Source: Schleiferilactobacillus perolens DSM 12744 (GTDB lineage: Bacteria > Bacillota > Bacilli > Lactobacillales > Lactobacillaceae). Taken from it: DNA of 64,000 bases. Position 1 is the first letter of the stretch, and the number at the start of each line of letters is the position of its first letter. The stretch is from positions 124,001-188,000 of the forward strand of contig NZ_AZEC01000001.1 of NCBI RefSeq assembly GCF_001435585.1. The letters are read 5' to 3'. The position numbers were made by a program, and so were the translations under genes. Below the pieces are notes generated by a model, which was not told where the DNA came from, ran no database searches, and saw nothing but the letters and a program-made list of their open reading frames with translations. Shown here piece after piece: positions 36,660 to 45,171 of this stretch.

Positions 36660-37946
36660 TTGCAGACGTTTATGTCATTCTTGCAGAACAAACTCGCTCC
36701 TGTCGGCGAGAAGATCAGCAAACAGCGTCATTTAAAAGCGTTGCGAGAAGGATTCATGCTAGCCATGCCACTTGTCTTGATTGGTTCCATTTTTGTACTA
36801 ATTGCTAGCTTTCCCATTGCAAGCTGGACCACTTGGCTCCATGCTCATGGGCTAGACGTTATTCTCAACAATATGGTGAACAATAGCTTCGGGTTAATTG
36901 CTTTACTGACAACATTTGGTGTGGCTTACCGGCTGGCGGAGTCTTATCACGTTGATGGATTGTCAGCAGGGGCACTATCTGTCGCAAGTTTACTGTTGGT
37001 GACACCATCAATCCTTAACAAGGAAAATATCGCGGGAATTCCATACCCAGCGTTGGGCGGGAAGGGGTTGTTTGCCGCCATTATTGTTGGGTTTATTACG
37101 GCTGAGATTTTTCGTTGGTTTGTTCAGAAGAATTTTACGATAAAGATGCCAGGAAGTGTTCCAGAAGTCGTCAGTAAATCTTTCGTCGCGTTGGCTCCCG
37201 GCGCAGTAATTCTAGTCTTTTTTGAAACTCTAACCGTAATTTTGAAGGCGCTCAACATTGGTAGCGTTAATGATGCTTTATCCATCATTATCGGTAAGCC
37301 ATTGTCACTCATTGGCGGATCGCTTATCGGAACCTTCGTGGCGATTTTCCTGAATTCTCTCTTTTGGTTTTGCGGAGTCAACGGCGGACAAATTGTTAAC
37401 ACAGTCATGCAGCCAATTTGGTTACAGTTTACAGATGAAAACAGAATTGCCCTACAAGCGGGTGCAGCACACCTTCCCAACATCATTACACAACCTTTCA
37501 TTGACCTATTTGTTTACATGGGCGGAGGTGGTGCCACCATTGGCTTAGCATTGTGTCTCATGTTCTTCAGTAAGAGCAAGGAGTATCGAACACTGGGGAG
37601 AATCTCTGGTATTCCTGCACTTTTCAATATAAATACGGCTATTCTTTTCAGTTTCCCGACTGTGCTTAATCCGATCATGCTGATACCGTTTATTCTGACA
37701 CCACTGGTTAATGCGACGCTGACATATTTTGCTATGCTGCTCCACTTTGTTCCATTGACCACTGGCGCCACATTGCCGTGGACTACCCCGCCAATTATTG
37801 GTGGATTCTTAGCCACCGGGGGAAGTATTAATGCGGCAATACTGCAAGTGATTTGCGTGGCCCTCTCCTTTGCAATTTATTATCCGTTTTTTAAAGCAGC
37901 AGACCATGCTCGATTGGTAGAAGAAGAAAACCAGGAGGTTGCATAA
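36660..37946 (+). CDS. PTS EIIC-like permease lacking both conserved phosphorylation-site residues (with DUF4838)
   Basis: Cellobiose-family EIIC protein of 428 residues, full length and with all helices. TIKMPGSVPEVVSKSF and TLPWTTPPIIGGFLATGG are normal. Yet the family's GIHG reads GVNG (Asn 241 for His) and the NINEP motif reads NINTAILFSFP (Thr 326 for Glu). These two residues contact the hydroxyl that is phosphorylated in the ChbC structure; all other EIIC proteins here keep the Glu. The gene is not decayed, so the change seems selected. TTG 36660 lies 9 bases after AAAGGGG; ATG 36651 directly abuts that site. It ends next to DUF4838 and has no EIIA or EIIB. Confidence 0.88.
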   Translation: MQTFMSFLQNKLAPVGEKISKQRHLKALREGFMLAMPLVLIGSIFVLIASFPIASWTTWLHAHGLDVILNNMVNNSFGLIALLTTFGVAYRLAESYHVDGLSAGALSVASLLLVTPSILNKENIAGIPYPALGGKGLFAAIIVGFITAEIFRWFVQKNFTIKMPGSVPEVVSKSFVALAPGAVILVFFETLTVILKALNIGSVNDALSIIIGKPLSLIGGSLIGTFVAIFLNSLFWFCGVNGGQIVNTVMQPIWLQFTDENRIALQAGAAHLPNIITQPFIDLFVYMGGGGATIGLALCLMFFSKSKEYRTLGRISGIPALFNINTAILFSFPTVLNPIMLIPFILTPLVNATLTYFAMLLHFVPLTTGATLPWTTPPIIGGFLATGGSINAAILQVICVALSFAIYYPFFKAADHARLVEEENQEVA

Positions 37947-39854
37947 ATGACTGCAACAGTTTTACAAAGTGTCGATGACACGACCATGCGTTTTGCTCAG
38001 AATGAGCTCTCCCACTATTTGAGGAAAATGTTACCAGAAAATAGTCAAGATCCGGCGCAGGCGAGCATTCGTTTGGTACTTAACAAGGATCCTCATCAGG
38101 ATGAACTGGACCATGTTCGAATTACTATGGAAGAGGGGCAAGGAAAAATTGAGGGTAATCATCCGGTAGTCGTATTAATTGGTGTCTATCAGCTGCTGCA
38201 CCACTTTGGGGCACGCTTCGTTCGGCCTGGACGTAATAATGAGGTGATTCCTTCAATTACGATGGATGTTTTCAACCAGCCTTTCAGCTACGACCATAAG
38301 GCTAGTTATAAACATCGTGGAGTCTGCATTGAGGGTGCAGATTCTGTCGAAAACATTATGCAGTTTATCGATTGGCTACCAAAAATCGGATTTAATACGT
38401 TCTTTGTCCAATTTGAGAACCCGTATACATTTTTTAAACGGTGGTATACCCACGAGTTTAATTCGTATTGGGATAAGGGTACCTTCACTAACGCCATGGT
38501 GGAAAAAATGAGTCGGCAAGTGGATGAGGCAATTGCAACACGCGGGCTTAAGCACCATCGTGTGGGTCATGGTTGGACGGGAGAGGTGCTTGGGTATTCT
38601 TCGAAGTTTGGCTGGGAGTCGGGGCTGAGACTGCCAGAAGAGAAGGAAAAGTTTGTTGCAGAAGTTAACGGTAAGCGTGCACTGATTGATGGTACTCCCA
38701 TTTTGACTAGCTTGGATTTTTCTAATCCTGTTGTTATACCAAAAATGTCAGACGTGGTTGTCCAATATGCAGAGCAGCATCCTGAAGTGGACTACTTACA
38801 TGTTTGGCTGTCCGATGCAAATAATAACATTTGTGAATGTGAACAGTGCCGCAAGGAATTACCAGCAGATCAATATGTTCGATTCCTCAATTACCTGGAC
38901 CAAGAGTTAACCGCACATCATCTCAACACCAAGATTTGCTTTTTGCTGTATCATGAACTTCTTTTCGCACCAGCAAAGGAGAAAATTAAGAACCCAGAAC
39001 GTTTCACAATGATGTTCGCACCGATTAGCCGAACATTCGAGAAGAGTTATGCAGACGTAAATTATACCCAAGACATTCCCGCCCCTGCCGTCTATAAACG
39101 GAACCAAACCACACTGCCAACAACTTTGGAAGAGAATCTTTCATTCTTGTTTGACTGGCAAAAGGGCTTTAAAGGGGACAGCTTTGTCTATGATTATCCC
39201 CTTGGTAGAGCACACTATGGGGATCTGGGATATATGAATATCAGTCGTATTATTTCCCGTGATGTTAAGTATCTTAGTCACTTGCATCTCCATGGCTACA
39301 TTAGCTGCCAGGAGTTGCGTGCCGGCTTTCCGACAACTTTCCCGAATTACGTCATGGGTCAAACGTTGTGGGATAAAGAGACTAACTTTGAGGATCTTCG
39401 TCAGGAGTACTTTGAGGCAGCATATGGTAAATCAACTTACCCTGCAGTGGTGAAGTATTTACAGAAAGTCTCTGATGATTCTAGCAGTGATTATTTTAAT
39501 GCCATTGGTCCACGGGTGAGCGAACAAATGTCTAAACGATATCAACGGATCGTGGCAGAAGCAAGGGATTTCTTGCCAGTTATCAGAGTTGCGTTATCTG
39601 AGGTGACGGGGACACAGAAGAAAAACTGGGAGGTGTTGGATTACCATCGTCAATCAACCCAAAAGTTAGCCCAAGCTCTGTCATGGTTGGCAGACGGGCA
39701 AACGGACCGAGCAGAAGCGGAGTGGCAAGAGTTTGTTGATTTCATCAAATTAAACGAGAAATTCTACCAACCGTATTTGGACGTTTACCGCATTATTGAA
39801 GTGGCAACAAATTACGCGGGATTTAAGTATAGGGATGCTCCCGTGCAAGAGTAG
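37947..39854 (+). CDS. DUF4838 protein, putative cytoplasmic glycoside hydrolase (GH20-like)
   Basis: Protein of 635 residues without signal peptide. An N-terminal alpha/beta domain (about 1-110) resembles the non-catalytic domain that precedes GH20-type barrels, and a barrel-like domain follows. ICECEQCRKE (Cys 296, 298, 301) is the cysteine cluster typical of DUF4838 proteins, perhaps a metal site. LHVWLSDANNN just before it is a candidate catalytic region. Its activity is unknown. It starts at the base after the EIIC stop and so is strictly coupled to an EIIC with changed active-site residues, under ROK control. Similar proteins elsewhere are often secreted; this one must act on an imported sugar. 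Confidence 0.75.
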   Translation: MTATVLQSVDDTTMRFAQNELSHYLRKMLPENSQDPAQASIRLVLNKDPHQDELDHVRITMEEGQGKIEGNHPVVVLIGVYQLLHHFGARFVRPGRNNEVIPSITMDVFNQPFSYDHKASYKHRGVCIEGADSVENIMQFIDWLPKIGFNTFFVQFENPYTFFKRWYTHEFNSYWDKGTFTNAMVEKMSRQVDEAIATRGLKHHRVGHGWTGEVLGYSSKFGWESGLRLPEEKEKFVAEVNGKRALIDGTPILTSLDFSNPVVIPKMSDVVVQYAEQHPEVDYLHVWLSDANNNICECEQCRKELPADQYVRFLNYLDQELTAHHLNTKICFLLYHELLFAPAKEKIKNPERFTMMFAPISRTFEKSYADVNYTQDIPAPAVYKRNQTTLPTTLEENLSFLFDWQKGFKGDSFVYDYPLGRAHYGDLGYMNISRIISRDVKYLSHLHLHGYISCQELRAGFPTTFPNYVMGQTLWDKETNFEDLRQEYFEAAYGKSTYPAVVKYLQKVSDDSSSDYFNAIGPRVSEQMSKRYQRIVAEARDFLPVIRVALSEVTGTQKKNWEVLDYHRQSTQKLAQALSWLADGQTDRAEAEWQEFVDFIKLNEKFYQPYLDVYRIIEVATNYAGFKYRDAPVQE

Positions 39855-39892
39855 CTACAGTCAACCAGTACTTGTTCCTTAGCACACACGAA

Positions 39893-39950
39893 AAAAAGGC
39901 CAAACGATTCATCGGGCGTTGAAGTCTGATGTGGATCGTTTGGCCTTTTT
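39893..39950. terminator. Bidirectional terminator after EIIC-DUF4838
   Basis: A perfect 16-bp stem (39893-39908 with 39935-39950), with A and T runs on both ends and a 26-base loop. It lies between convergent gene ends at 39854 and 39956. Confidence 0.85.
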
Positions 39951-39955
39951 CCTAA

Positions 39956-40696
39956 TTAATTGTACTGATAATGAATCATTGATTGATATTCGTCGTGCAA
40001 TTGCTGGTTGAGTTTGTCACCACCATCAAGATTGGCGGAATAGAAAATCGGTGGATGTTTAATTCCGTGTTGAACCATTCGTTGGCAAACTTCTACAATA
40101 ATCGTATTGAGAATTGCTGCACCGATAACCGTGGAAGTTGGTCCAACTTTTTGGTTAATCCCAGGGATGGGACAGGCAGCATCACCAATATCGCCGTGAT
40201 TATCAATGACGACATCGGCAATTTCAAAGAGGCGTTTCCCAGATGAATGTCTACTAGTAACGGATTTAGAGTATGTCAGATTTGTGAGGGCGATGATTTT
40301 AACCCCCCTTGCTTTGGCTGCTAGCCCTAAATCGATAATTACGGGATTACGGCCAGATACCGAATGAAGAATCAGCACATCATCTTTTTGAAATGGTACC
40401 GTACTTGCTAGTGCTGTGCCATATCCTTCCAATCGCTCCATCTTGCTGGTGAAAGTGATTGGCTTACGATCAAGCATCAATTCTCGACCAAAGATGGCAT
40501 TAATTGTCATCATGCCACCAGCACGGTAATACATTTCCTCGGCAAGAATACCAGCATGACTAGCACCGAAGATGTAGATTGATTGTTTTCTCAAATTTGC
40601 CTGCAGCAGGAGCTCAATTGCTTTATTGATGTTTGGTGCTTCATCCTTCTGTACGGTAGTCAGCAGTGCCTGTACTTTATCCATGTATTGATACAA
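39956..40696 (-). CDS. SIS-domain protein, UPF0309 type
   Basis: Cytoplasmic protein of 246 residues with one SIS domain. FGASHAGILAEEMYYRAGG and LHSVSGRNPVIIDL are the phosphate-binding loops, and SKSVTSRHSSGKRL is typical for the UPF0309 group, whose function is not established. Such proteins could isomerise or deaminate a sugar phosphate. It is the last gene of the operon with an ascorbate-type PTS, where one would expect UlaD/E/F-type enzymes; none is seen. It begins 2 bases after the EIIC stop. Confidence 0.82.
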   Translation of the reverse strand: MYQYMDKVQALLTTVQKDEAPNINKAIELLLQANLRKQSIYIFGASHAGILAEEMYYRAGGMMTINAIFGRELMLDRKPITFTSKMERLEGYGTALASTVPFQKDDVLILHSVSGRNPVIIDLGLAAKARGVKIIALTNLTYSKSVTSRHSSGKRLFEIADVVIDNHGDIGDAACPIPGINQKVGPTSTVIGAAILNTIIVEVCQRMVQHGIKHPPIFYSANLDGGDKLNQQLHDEYQSMIHYQYN

Positions 40697-40698
40697 AG

Positions 40699-41958
40699 TT
40701 ATAAGCCTCCAAACAGTTTACCAATTCCTTGAGCAATCATGCTCCAAAGACTTAAATCATTGCCACCAAAAATCAATATCCAGTTACGAATAGTATGGCT
40801 AAGTAACACGCCAGAGAAACCAACCAGAGCGACCATAACGAAGGAAGCAGTGGCAGTCCCAATTACCGCACCACGCACACCACCTTGACCTTCACCGATG
40901 ACAGCCGCACCACCGCATTCGAAAAAGCTAGTGATGACAAGCGGTACAAGCAGGATGCCAAACAGGTTAAATGAGTTGGCGATAATGACAAGAATTGTGG
41001 AGGTAATCATTGCCGTGATAAAGCCAATAATGACAGCATTTGGTCGGTAATTGAACAGAATCGGCACGTCAAATGCAGGTTTAGCACCAGGCACTACTTT
41101 TTCAGCAATTCCTTGGAAGGCCGGTACGATTTGGTTGATTAATAACCGTACTCCGTAAAGTAAGATGAGCAGACCAGCGCCAAAGGTAAGGCCTTGGTTG
41201 ATGGCATACATCACCAAATTGCTTCCCTTTGGTACAAGCACAGGGGCAATAATGCCGACGATAATATCAACTAAAAACATGACCATGCCGCCCGTGATAG
41301 AGATTTCATGAAAGAAAGACAACCCCTTGGGAATATTCAGATCTTCTGTGGAGTGGGCCTTGTTACCGACCCGTTTTGCAACAAATCCAGAAATCATTGA
41401 AAGAATACCAGTTGGGTGACCGATTAAGAAGGAATCATCGCCGGTTGCGTCCCAGACGTAGTGCCGCATGATCCATGGCATAAAGGACCAGTAACAAGCA
41501 GAAATGATTGCACCAAGGATAATCAATAGATTTCCGCGGACACCGCCTTCGACCAAACCAGCGATGATGACGAAAGGCACCCACCAAAGCATGTGGCCTG
41601 TAAGGAAAATAGTTTTGACGGGAGTGAAACGGGCGATCAGCAAGTGAATGATCAGTCCGAGGAACATAGCCATACCCACTGCCCCACCATAGTCGGCAGT
41701 AAATGTGATATCTGACAACCCTTTTGCCACTTTAACGCCCATTTGAGTTTGGACGGCGGTATTAATGCTAGCGATTGTGCCTGTCAGCATATTCACCCCT
41801 TCGGTTAGAATCAACATGCCGAAAGCGGCTGTGAGAGACCCTTTGATGATATCCGCAAATGGTTTGCGTTGAATCACCAAACCTAAAGCTGCAATCAGAC
41901 CTAATAGAATGGGTGGATTTTGCAACACGTTTTTTGCAATCCAATTAATGACAACCAT
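40699..41958 (-). CDS. PTS EIIC component, ascorbate/galactitol type (UlaA/SgaT-like)
   Basis: Membrane permease of 419 residues with about ten helices, of the SgaT/UlaA superfamily rather than the cellobiose type. Repeats such as GLTFGAGLLILLYGVRLL and FFECGGAAVIGEGQGGVRG are characteristic. GDDSFLIGHPTG in the middle fits the same family. It is followed by the SIS gene and preceded by EIIB with a 3-base gap. The substrate is unlikely to be ascorbate itself because the ascorbate catabolic genes are absent. Confidence 0.88.
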   Translation of the reverse strand: MVVINWIAKNVLQNPPILLGLIAALGLVIQRKPFADIIKGSLTAAFGMLILTEGVNMLTGTIASINTAVQTQMGVKVAKGLSDITFTADYGGAVGMAMFLGLIIHLLIARFTPVKTIFLTGHMLWWVPFVIIAGLVEGGVRGNLLIILGAIISACYWSFMPWIMRHYVWDATGDDSFLIGHPTGILSMISGFVAKRVGNKAHSTEDLNIPKGLSFFHEISITGGMVMFLVDIIVGIIAPVLVPKGSNLVMYAINQGLTFGAGLLILLYGVRLLINQIVPAFQGIAEKVVPGAKPAFDVPILFNYRPNAVIIGFITAMITSTILVIIANSFNLFGILLVPLVITSFFECGGAAVIGEGQGGVRGAVIGTATASFVMVALVGFSGVLLSHTIRNWILIFGGNDLSLWSMIAQGIGKLFGGL

Positions 41959-41961
41959 TGA

Positions 41962-42246
41962 CTATTCCTCCTTCCTAGATGAAAGATATTTCTCAAGTTT
42001 CTCCCTAACCTCGCCTTTATCCATATATTTCTTGACGGCATAGACCGGATTTTTGGTGGATTCTTGTAAGTCAGGCGATAATTCCTGACTCGTGAAATAA
42101 ACGTCCGCATCTGTTGCCTTTGCCGTGGCAATGTCAGTGTTTTCAACAGTGGCATCAATATCCAAGTCCTTAACAACCTTGTCTAGAGTCATTTTTAGGA
42201 CCATTGAGCTGCCAACCCCAAATCCACAAACTGCTAAAATTTTCAT
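41962..42246 (-). CDS. PTS EIIB component, ascorbate type (UlaB-like)
   Basis: Cytoplasmic phosphocarrier of 94 residues. The active Cys 7 is in ILAVCGFGVGSSM, the typical SgaB/UlaB signature. It overlaps the EIIA gene by 4 bases, showing translational coupling. Confidence 0.92.
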   Translation of the reverse strand: MKILAVCGFGVGSSMVLKMTLDKVVKDLDIDATVENTDIATAKATDADVYFTSQELSPDLQESTKNPVYAVKKYMDKGEVREKLEKYLSSRKEE

Positions 42247-42686
42247 TTTGCTACCTCCGATTTTTTTAAAAGCGTAATGATTTGCTGACGATTACCAGCC
42301 AGTATGGTTTGATAAGAATGATCGTCCATAAACACGCTCATTACTTTTTGCAGACTCTTTAAATGGCTTGTATTGTCAACAGCGGCCATGATGAGAAAGA
42401 TTTTGACTGGTTTACCAGCTAAATCAACCGACTGTTTTGTAACCAACAGACTCATTCCAGGCTTATTGACGCCTTCGCCGGGCCTTGCGTGCATTAAGGC
42501 AAAATAATCAGTGAGCACCATATATGGCCCGTTTTCTTTGACGCTTTGAATCATATGGTCGACATATTCATTCGTAATGACCTTTGCCCGGATTAATGGA
42601 ACGCTGGCCATTTTGACAGCTGCTGTCCAGTCGGGCACATGGTCGACGACCTGGATTTCATCTTCAGAAATAATTGCTTTTGCCAA
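42243..42686 (-). CDS. PTS EIIA component, fructose/ascorbate type (UlaC-like)
   Basis: Cytoplasmic phosphocarrier of 147 residues. The active His 66 is in ALMHARPGEGVNKPG. The length suits a single EIIA domain of the fructose-mannitol/ascorbate superfamily. It starts 3 bases after the PRD regulator stop. That regulator carries its own EIIA-like domain, so this protein may also signal to it. Confidence 0.92.
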   Translation of the reverse strand: MAKAIISEDEIQVVDHVPDWTAAVKMASVPLIRAKVITNEYVDHMIQSVKENGPYMVLTDYFALMHARPGEGVNKPGMSLLVTKQSVDLAGKPVKIFLIMAAVDNTSHLKSLQKVMSVFMDDHSYQTILAGNRQQIITLLKKSEVAK

Positions 42687-42689
42687 GGG

Positions 42690-44345
42690 TTACTTCACCT
42701 CCATCATTTTTGAAATAAACCAGTTTTTATCCTCAATGCCCTTCATTAACAGGTCCATGAAGGGTTCAACAGCAGCAGTGTCTTTCTTCCGGATCATGAG
42801 TAAAGCAATCACATCCGCTTTGTAGTTTCCCCAAGGAATCGGCTTATCCAAAACCAAAATAGAAATATTTGTGTGATCAACCAACGCCGGATCACCGTGG
42901 GGGATAACGAAGCCATTGCCCATATAGGTCGATTGAATTGTTTCTCGTTGCTGAACGGATTCTTTGAACGCCTGTTGGTGGGCTTCGGAGTCCCAGGTAT
43001 TCTTATGAATTAAGAAATTTAAGGCTGTCTCTCTAGTTTTCAAATTATCGAAAAAGACGTGCCCGCTAAGTCCGGTTAATGTTTTTAAGAGATTTCCGGC
43101 GTCGGTTTTGTTTTGGTGCCGATCGGGTGCTGTTGTAATATCAATGTACTTACTCATGACATTTTTCATATCTTCCGTGGTGAGCAATGGCGAGATGTTA
43201 ACGACTGGCTGACTGACTTTGCCAATACTGACAGTTGTGAGGATGAGATCCACATCGTCGAGATCCATACGGGCTAAATTGGCCACGGAAACGGCCTCAA
43301 TCAGTGGAATGTCGGGAAAGATCCGTCTGATTTTCGCCGAAATAAGGGAGCTGGTGCCGATGCCGTTAGGACAGACAAATAGGATTCTGCGCATCTTTTT
43401 GGTGCGTTCGATGGCTGCTTGGAAATGAATAGTGACGAAGCCAACCTCATCAGCTGAGATCGTTAAATGGTTGTCGTGTCCAAAGTCGTTCAGTGCATAC
43501 CACACTACCCCAAACAGTTTGCGATAATTCTTTCGGATTTCTGACAACAGCGGATTGACCACTGTCGTATTAGCCCGCAAACGCAAAACGAGCTGATACA
43601 GATGGACAAGTAAATCTGACTCCAGCCGACTATCTTGATTAAGATCAATATCTATGCCGGTACTGACACTAGCAATAAGTTTCTTGACCTTTTGCTTGAA
43701 TAATCCAGGAATCGTTGCATTCTTCATAAAAAACTTGAAGCCATTACCCAAGATGACATAGGAAAGATAACGTAATTCTGCTTGTGAAAAATGATACATC
43801 CCGTCACTTTCTACACTCATGAGCAAGTCATAAACCAGTGGATATTTTTCAAATTGGAAGAACAAATCACCAAATTGGTTCCGTTCATCCACCTCAATAT
43901 GGTGACCCGCACGACCACGCGTTATCACAATGGCCGTGGTAACCAGAATGTCCTGAAGATAACTCTCGGGCACTTCCAATTGCCATTTCTGCAACTTCTT
44001 TTCAAAAGCCTGCCGTAACTGCTTCAGCAACGTCATGTCCAGAAACATGGTGAGTGCAATCGTATTTGGGATAGGCGCCAGCATTAAATCCAGCACAATT
44101 CGTTTGGTGACGCGTTGTCTGAGTACTTCACCTCCTTTAATATATGTACCAGAGTTGTCGAATGCCAACGGGGCATTTTCCTGTGCTAGTATTTGCTTCG
44201 CAGTTGAGATGTCACCGGCGATGCTGCTGCGTGAGACAAAATACTCATCAGAAAGCTGTTGATAGCTGAGGTGTTCCCCGTTCAGCAGTCGAGAAATTAT
44301 CTCGTATTTTCGGTCTTTCGGACTGAGATTTGCTTTTGCTATCAC
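42690..44345 (-). CDS. BglG-family PRD transcriptional activator with EIIB- and EIIA-like domains
   Basis: Multidomain regulator of 551 residues. Order: N-terminal helix-turn-helix (about 1-80: LSYQQLSDEYFVSRSSIAGDI), two PRDs (about 130-340), an EIIB-like domain (around 345-430: ILFVCPNGIGTSS with a Cys), and a C-terminal EIIA-like domain (FVIPHGDPALVDH with a His). Phosphorylation of these domains by PTS proteins is expected to set its activity. The GTG start at 44345 has GAAGGTG 5 bases upstream; the frame is open for 38 more codons without a ribosome site. It leads the operon with EIIA, EIIB, EIIC and SIS. Confidence 0.88.
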   Translation of the reverse strand: MIAKANLSPKDRKYEIISRLLNGEHLSYQQLSDEYFVSRSSIAGDISTAKQILAQENAPLAFDNSGTYIKGGEVLRQRVTKRIVLDLMLAPIPNTIALTMFLDMTLLKQLRQAFEKKLQKWQLEVPESYLQDILVTTAIVITRGRAGHHIEVDERNQFGDLFFQFEKYPLVYDLLMSVESDGMYHFSQAELRYLSYVILGNGFKFFMKNATIPGLFKQKVKKLIASVSTGIDIDLNQDSRLESDLLVHLYQLVLRLRANTTVVNPLLSEIRKNYRKLFGVVWYALNDFGHDNHLTISADEVGFVTIHFQAAIERTKKMRRILFVCPNGIGTSSLISAKIRRIFPDIPLIEAVSVANLARMDLDDVDLILTTVSIGKVSQPVVNISPLLTTEDMKNVMSKYIDITTAPDRHQNKTDAGNLLKTLTGLSGHVFFDNLKTRETALNFLIHKNTWDSEAHQQAFKESVQQRETIQSTYMGNGFVIPHGDPALVDHTNISILVLDKPIPWGNYKADVIALLMIRKKDTAAVEPFMDLLMKGIEDKNWFISKMMEVK

Positions 44346-44445
44346 GTGATCACCTTCACCTTGTAGTTTATCGGTGTTGTTGAATGCAAGGTAGGCCAAA
44401 AAAGAAAACCTTTTCGTCAATATGAACTGAACACCTGAGGACAAC

Positions 44446-44485
44446 AAAAAAACTCGCAATCACGTGGTAGAAATGTGGTTGCGAG
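44446..44485 (-). terminator. Intrinsic terminator after the LicT-PTS-HAD operon
   Basis: On the minus strand an 11-bp stem (44475-44485 with 44453-44463, one G-U pair) is followed by seven T residues. It separates the HAD gene from the PRD regulator gene that follows on the same strand. Confidence 0.85.
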
Positions 44486-44515
44486 CAGTTATTAATGATT
44501 ATGCCGAATGAGACG

Positions 44516-45157
44516 TTAGGGCGTTATTTCGGTGTTTGATTGAATTGGGGATAGGCTCAAAATATCCGGCATCCGGTATACATGAAAATCAACAACCAAA
44601 TCATCTAGCAAGTGGTCTTGATCAAATAGACAGGTGTAAATACCTGCATTATCACCTGTTTGAATATCCATTGGGCGATCGCCGATAATCACGGTTTTTT
44701 CTTTTACCAAAGAGAATTGTTCAATAATGTAATTCAGACCTGCTGGATTTGGCTTTCTCGGAAACCCGGTGTCAATACTGTAGATTGCGGAAAAATAATT
44801 GAGCAGCCCATGGCGGCTTAGCAAGTCATTCAGAGTATTTTCATCACGATGAGAGAGAACAAAATTTGAAGAACCGTTGTCCTGGATCTTCTGAAGTGTA
44901 TTTTTTGTGCCAGCAAAAGGTAAAGCAGGTCGGACAATTTTCCTTTCATACTGGTGAAACACTTGAACGAATTCTGAGTTTGCAATGCCGTGAGATTCAA
45001 CCAACTTTTTGATGGAGTGACGTTTAATAATACGATAAGCATCTTCGTCACCAATATCTAAGTCGAAATCCTTCAGAGCACGCATTACTGCAGTCATCAT
45101 ATTCGGATAAGTGTCAAAGAGAGTGCCATCAAAGTCCCAAATGTATGCGTCAAACAT
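44516..45157 (-). CDS. HAD-superfamily phosphatase/phosphomutase (subfamily IA)
   Basis: Cytoplasmic protein of 213 residues. Motif I is WDFDGTLFDTY (Asp 8 nucleophile, Asp 10), motif II is the Ser in LSHRDENT, motif III the Lys in GFPRKPNP, and motif IV is IGDRPMDIQTG. A helical cap sits between residues 15 and 80, as in phosphoglycolate phosphatase and beta-phosphoglucomutase-type enzymes. It is the third gene of the LicT operon, 14 bases behind the EIIBCA gene, where a phospho-beta-glucosidase is usually found. It may dephosphorylate a sugar phosphate from that pathway. Substrate unknown. Confidence 0.88.
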   Translation of the reverse strand: MFDAYIWDFDGTLFDTYPNMMTAVMRALKDFDLDIGDEDAYRIIKRHSIKKLVESHGIANSEFVQVFHQYERKIVRPALPFAGTKNTLQKIQDNGSSNFVLSHRDENTLNDLLSRHGLLNYFSAIYSIDTGFPRKPNPAGLNYIIEQFSLVKEKTVIIGDRPMDIQTGDNAGIYTCLFDQDHLLDDLVVDFHVYRMPDILSLSPIQSNTEITP

Positions 45158-45171
45158 TGTTTGCTCCTTCC

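Noticed and set aside
37124-37816. Two minus-strand open frames (125 and 100 codons) opposite the EIIC at 36660
   Set aside because: The same kind of frame appears opposite nearly every EIIC gene here, caused by codon bias of hydrophobic segments.
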